The notes under the pieces are model-generated. The model was given only the letters and a program-made list of their open reading frames with translations, did no database searches and was not told the origin of the DNA. The translations under genes were made by a program, and so were the position numbers. Shown here one piece after another: positions 43,487 through 43,844 of a stretch of 43,844 nucleotides of DNA. The DNA comes from Crocinitomicaceae bacterium (GTDB lineage: Bacteria > Bacteroidota > Bacteroidia > Flavobacteriales_D > Crocinitomicaceae). Each line of letters begins with the position of its first letter. Position 1 is the stretch's first letter. The DNA lies in the NCBI GenBank assembly GCA_029247685.1, contig JAQWKT010000017.1, positions 1 through 43,844 on the forward strand, in the 5' to 3' direction.

Positions 43487-43844
43487 ATGAAAATTTCATA
43501 TAAATGGCTTAAAGAGTTTATCAAAACGGATTTACCCGTAGATACAATAAGTGATATTTTAACCCAAACCGGACTTGAAGTTGAAGGGGTCAATAAAATA
43601 GAGGCGATCAAAGGTGGACTTGAAGGAGTTTTAATTGGGGAAGTCATTAACTGTGAAAAACATCCCGATGCGGATAGATTAAAAGTAACAACCGTTGACA
43701 TTGGTAATGAAAAGCTACAAATTGTTTGTGGTGCACCAAATGTAAAAGCAGGTCAAAAAGTTCCTGTAGCAACAGTTGGATGCATTCTATATCCAAATCC
43801 AGAAGAAGCATTTAAAATTAAAAAATCTAAAATAAGAGGGATTG
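43487..43844 (+). CDS. pheT: Phenylalanine-tRNA ligase beta subunit, N-terminal part (cut by window edge)
   Basis: The first 119 residues of PheT, starting MKISYKWLKEFIKTDLPVDT. TQTGLEVEGV and the EMAP-type tRNA-binding fold follow (VLIGEVINCEKHPDADRL, KVTTVDIGN, IVCGAPNVKAGQKVPVATVG), continuing to the window edge in the KIKKSKIRGI segment. The ATG at 43487 gives the usual beta-subunit N terminus. It follows trmD by 56 bases. The catalytic-like core and anticodon-binding domain lie outside. Confidence 0.95.
   Translation, partial: MKISYKWLKEFIKTDLPVDTISDILTQTGLEVEGVNKIEAIKGGLEGVLIGEVINCEKHPDADRLKVTTVDIGNEKLQIVCGAPNVKAGQKVPVATVGCILYPNPEEAFKIKKSKIRGI

Noticed and set aside
1-43844. tRNA, rRNA, CRISPR, transposase or integrase
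   Set aside because: No cloverleaf, regularly spaced short repeat array, or mobile-element protein was recognised on either strand. A covariance-model scan was not possible.

Overview
The window is a gene-dense stretch of AT-rich chromosome from a member of the Bacteroidota, most likely a Flavobacteriales-type bacterium. The evidence is five secreted proteins with type IX secretion (T9SS) type A sorting domains ('YPNP...' modules), a CarboxypepD_reg-type TonB-dependent receptor, DUF4293, DUF4834 and DUF5723-like proteins, Bacteroidota-style -7 boxes (TAnnTTTG), and start sites without obvious Shine-Dalgarno sequences. No tRNA, rRNA, CRISPR array, insertion sequence or phage gene was recognised. 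No gene-free stretch exceeds 300 bases.

Layout. 1-595 (minus): a small membrane protein and the start of mutL. 730-10935 (plus): cysteine desulfurase, glycosyltransferase, chorismate synthase, DUF4293 protein, ABC-F ATPase, GlcD-like oxidase, a cyclophilin-FKBP fusion lipoprotein, a degenerate FKBP-like lipoprotein, a small Cys-rich membrane protein and a Rossmann-fold oxidoreductase. 10925-19868: alternating-strand genes, namely a secreted subtilase, a lipoprotein, a DUF58 protein, a secreted protein with six EF-hand-like repeats, and a dipeptidyl peptidase IV. 20018-27722 (plus): a lamin-tail-domain secreted protein, a terminator, then a TonB receptor, a secreted endonuclease I and a 5'-nucleotidase split over two genes. 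This looks like an extracellular nucleic-acid/phosphate scavenging locus. 27787-29706: a small lipoprotein followed by two frameshifted YwqK/MORN-like paralogues. 35155-29711 (minus): an overlapping four-gene operon of PcaF-like thiolase, large lipoprotein, DUF5723-like outer-membrane protein and T9SS-secreted protein, preceded by a separate msrA. 35940-43844 (plus): a short carB without its allosteric domain, DUF4834, an ArsC-arginine decarboxylase fusion, an unknown protein, hutH, trmD and the start of pheT.

The most unusual items are four. (1) The in-frame fusion of an ArsC/Spx-family thioredoxin-fold domain to a full-length arginine decarboxylase (39009-40769), coupled to carB. (2) The nucleic-acid scavenging locus. 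(3) Three one-base homopolymer frameshifts confined to a pair of tandem YwqK-like genes, in a window where the other genes are intact. (4) Six tandem secreted repeats that each carry a near-canonical EF-hand loop. All functional calls are by reading and remembered family motifs; no search was run.
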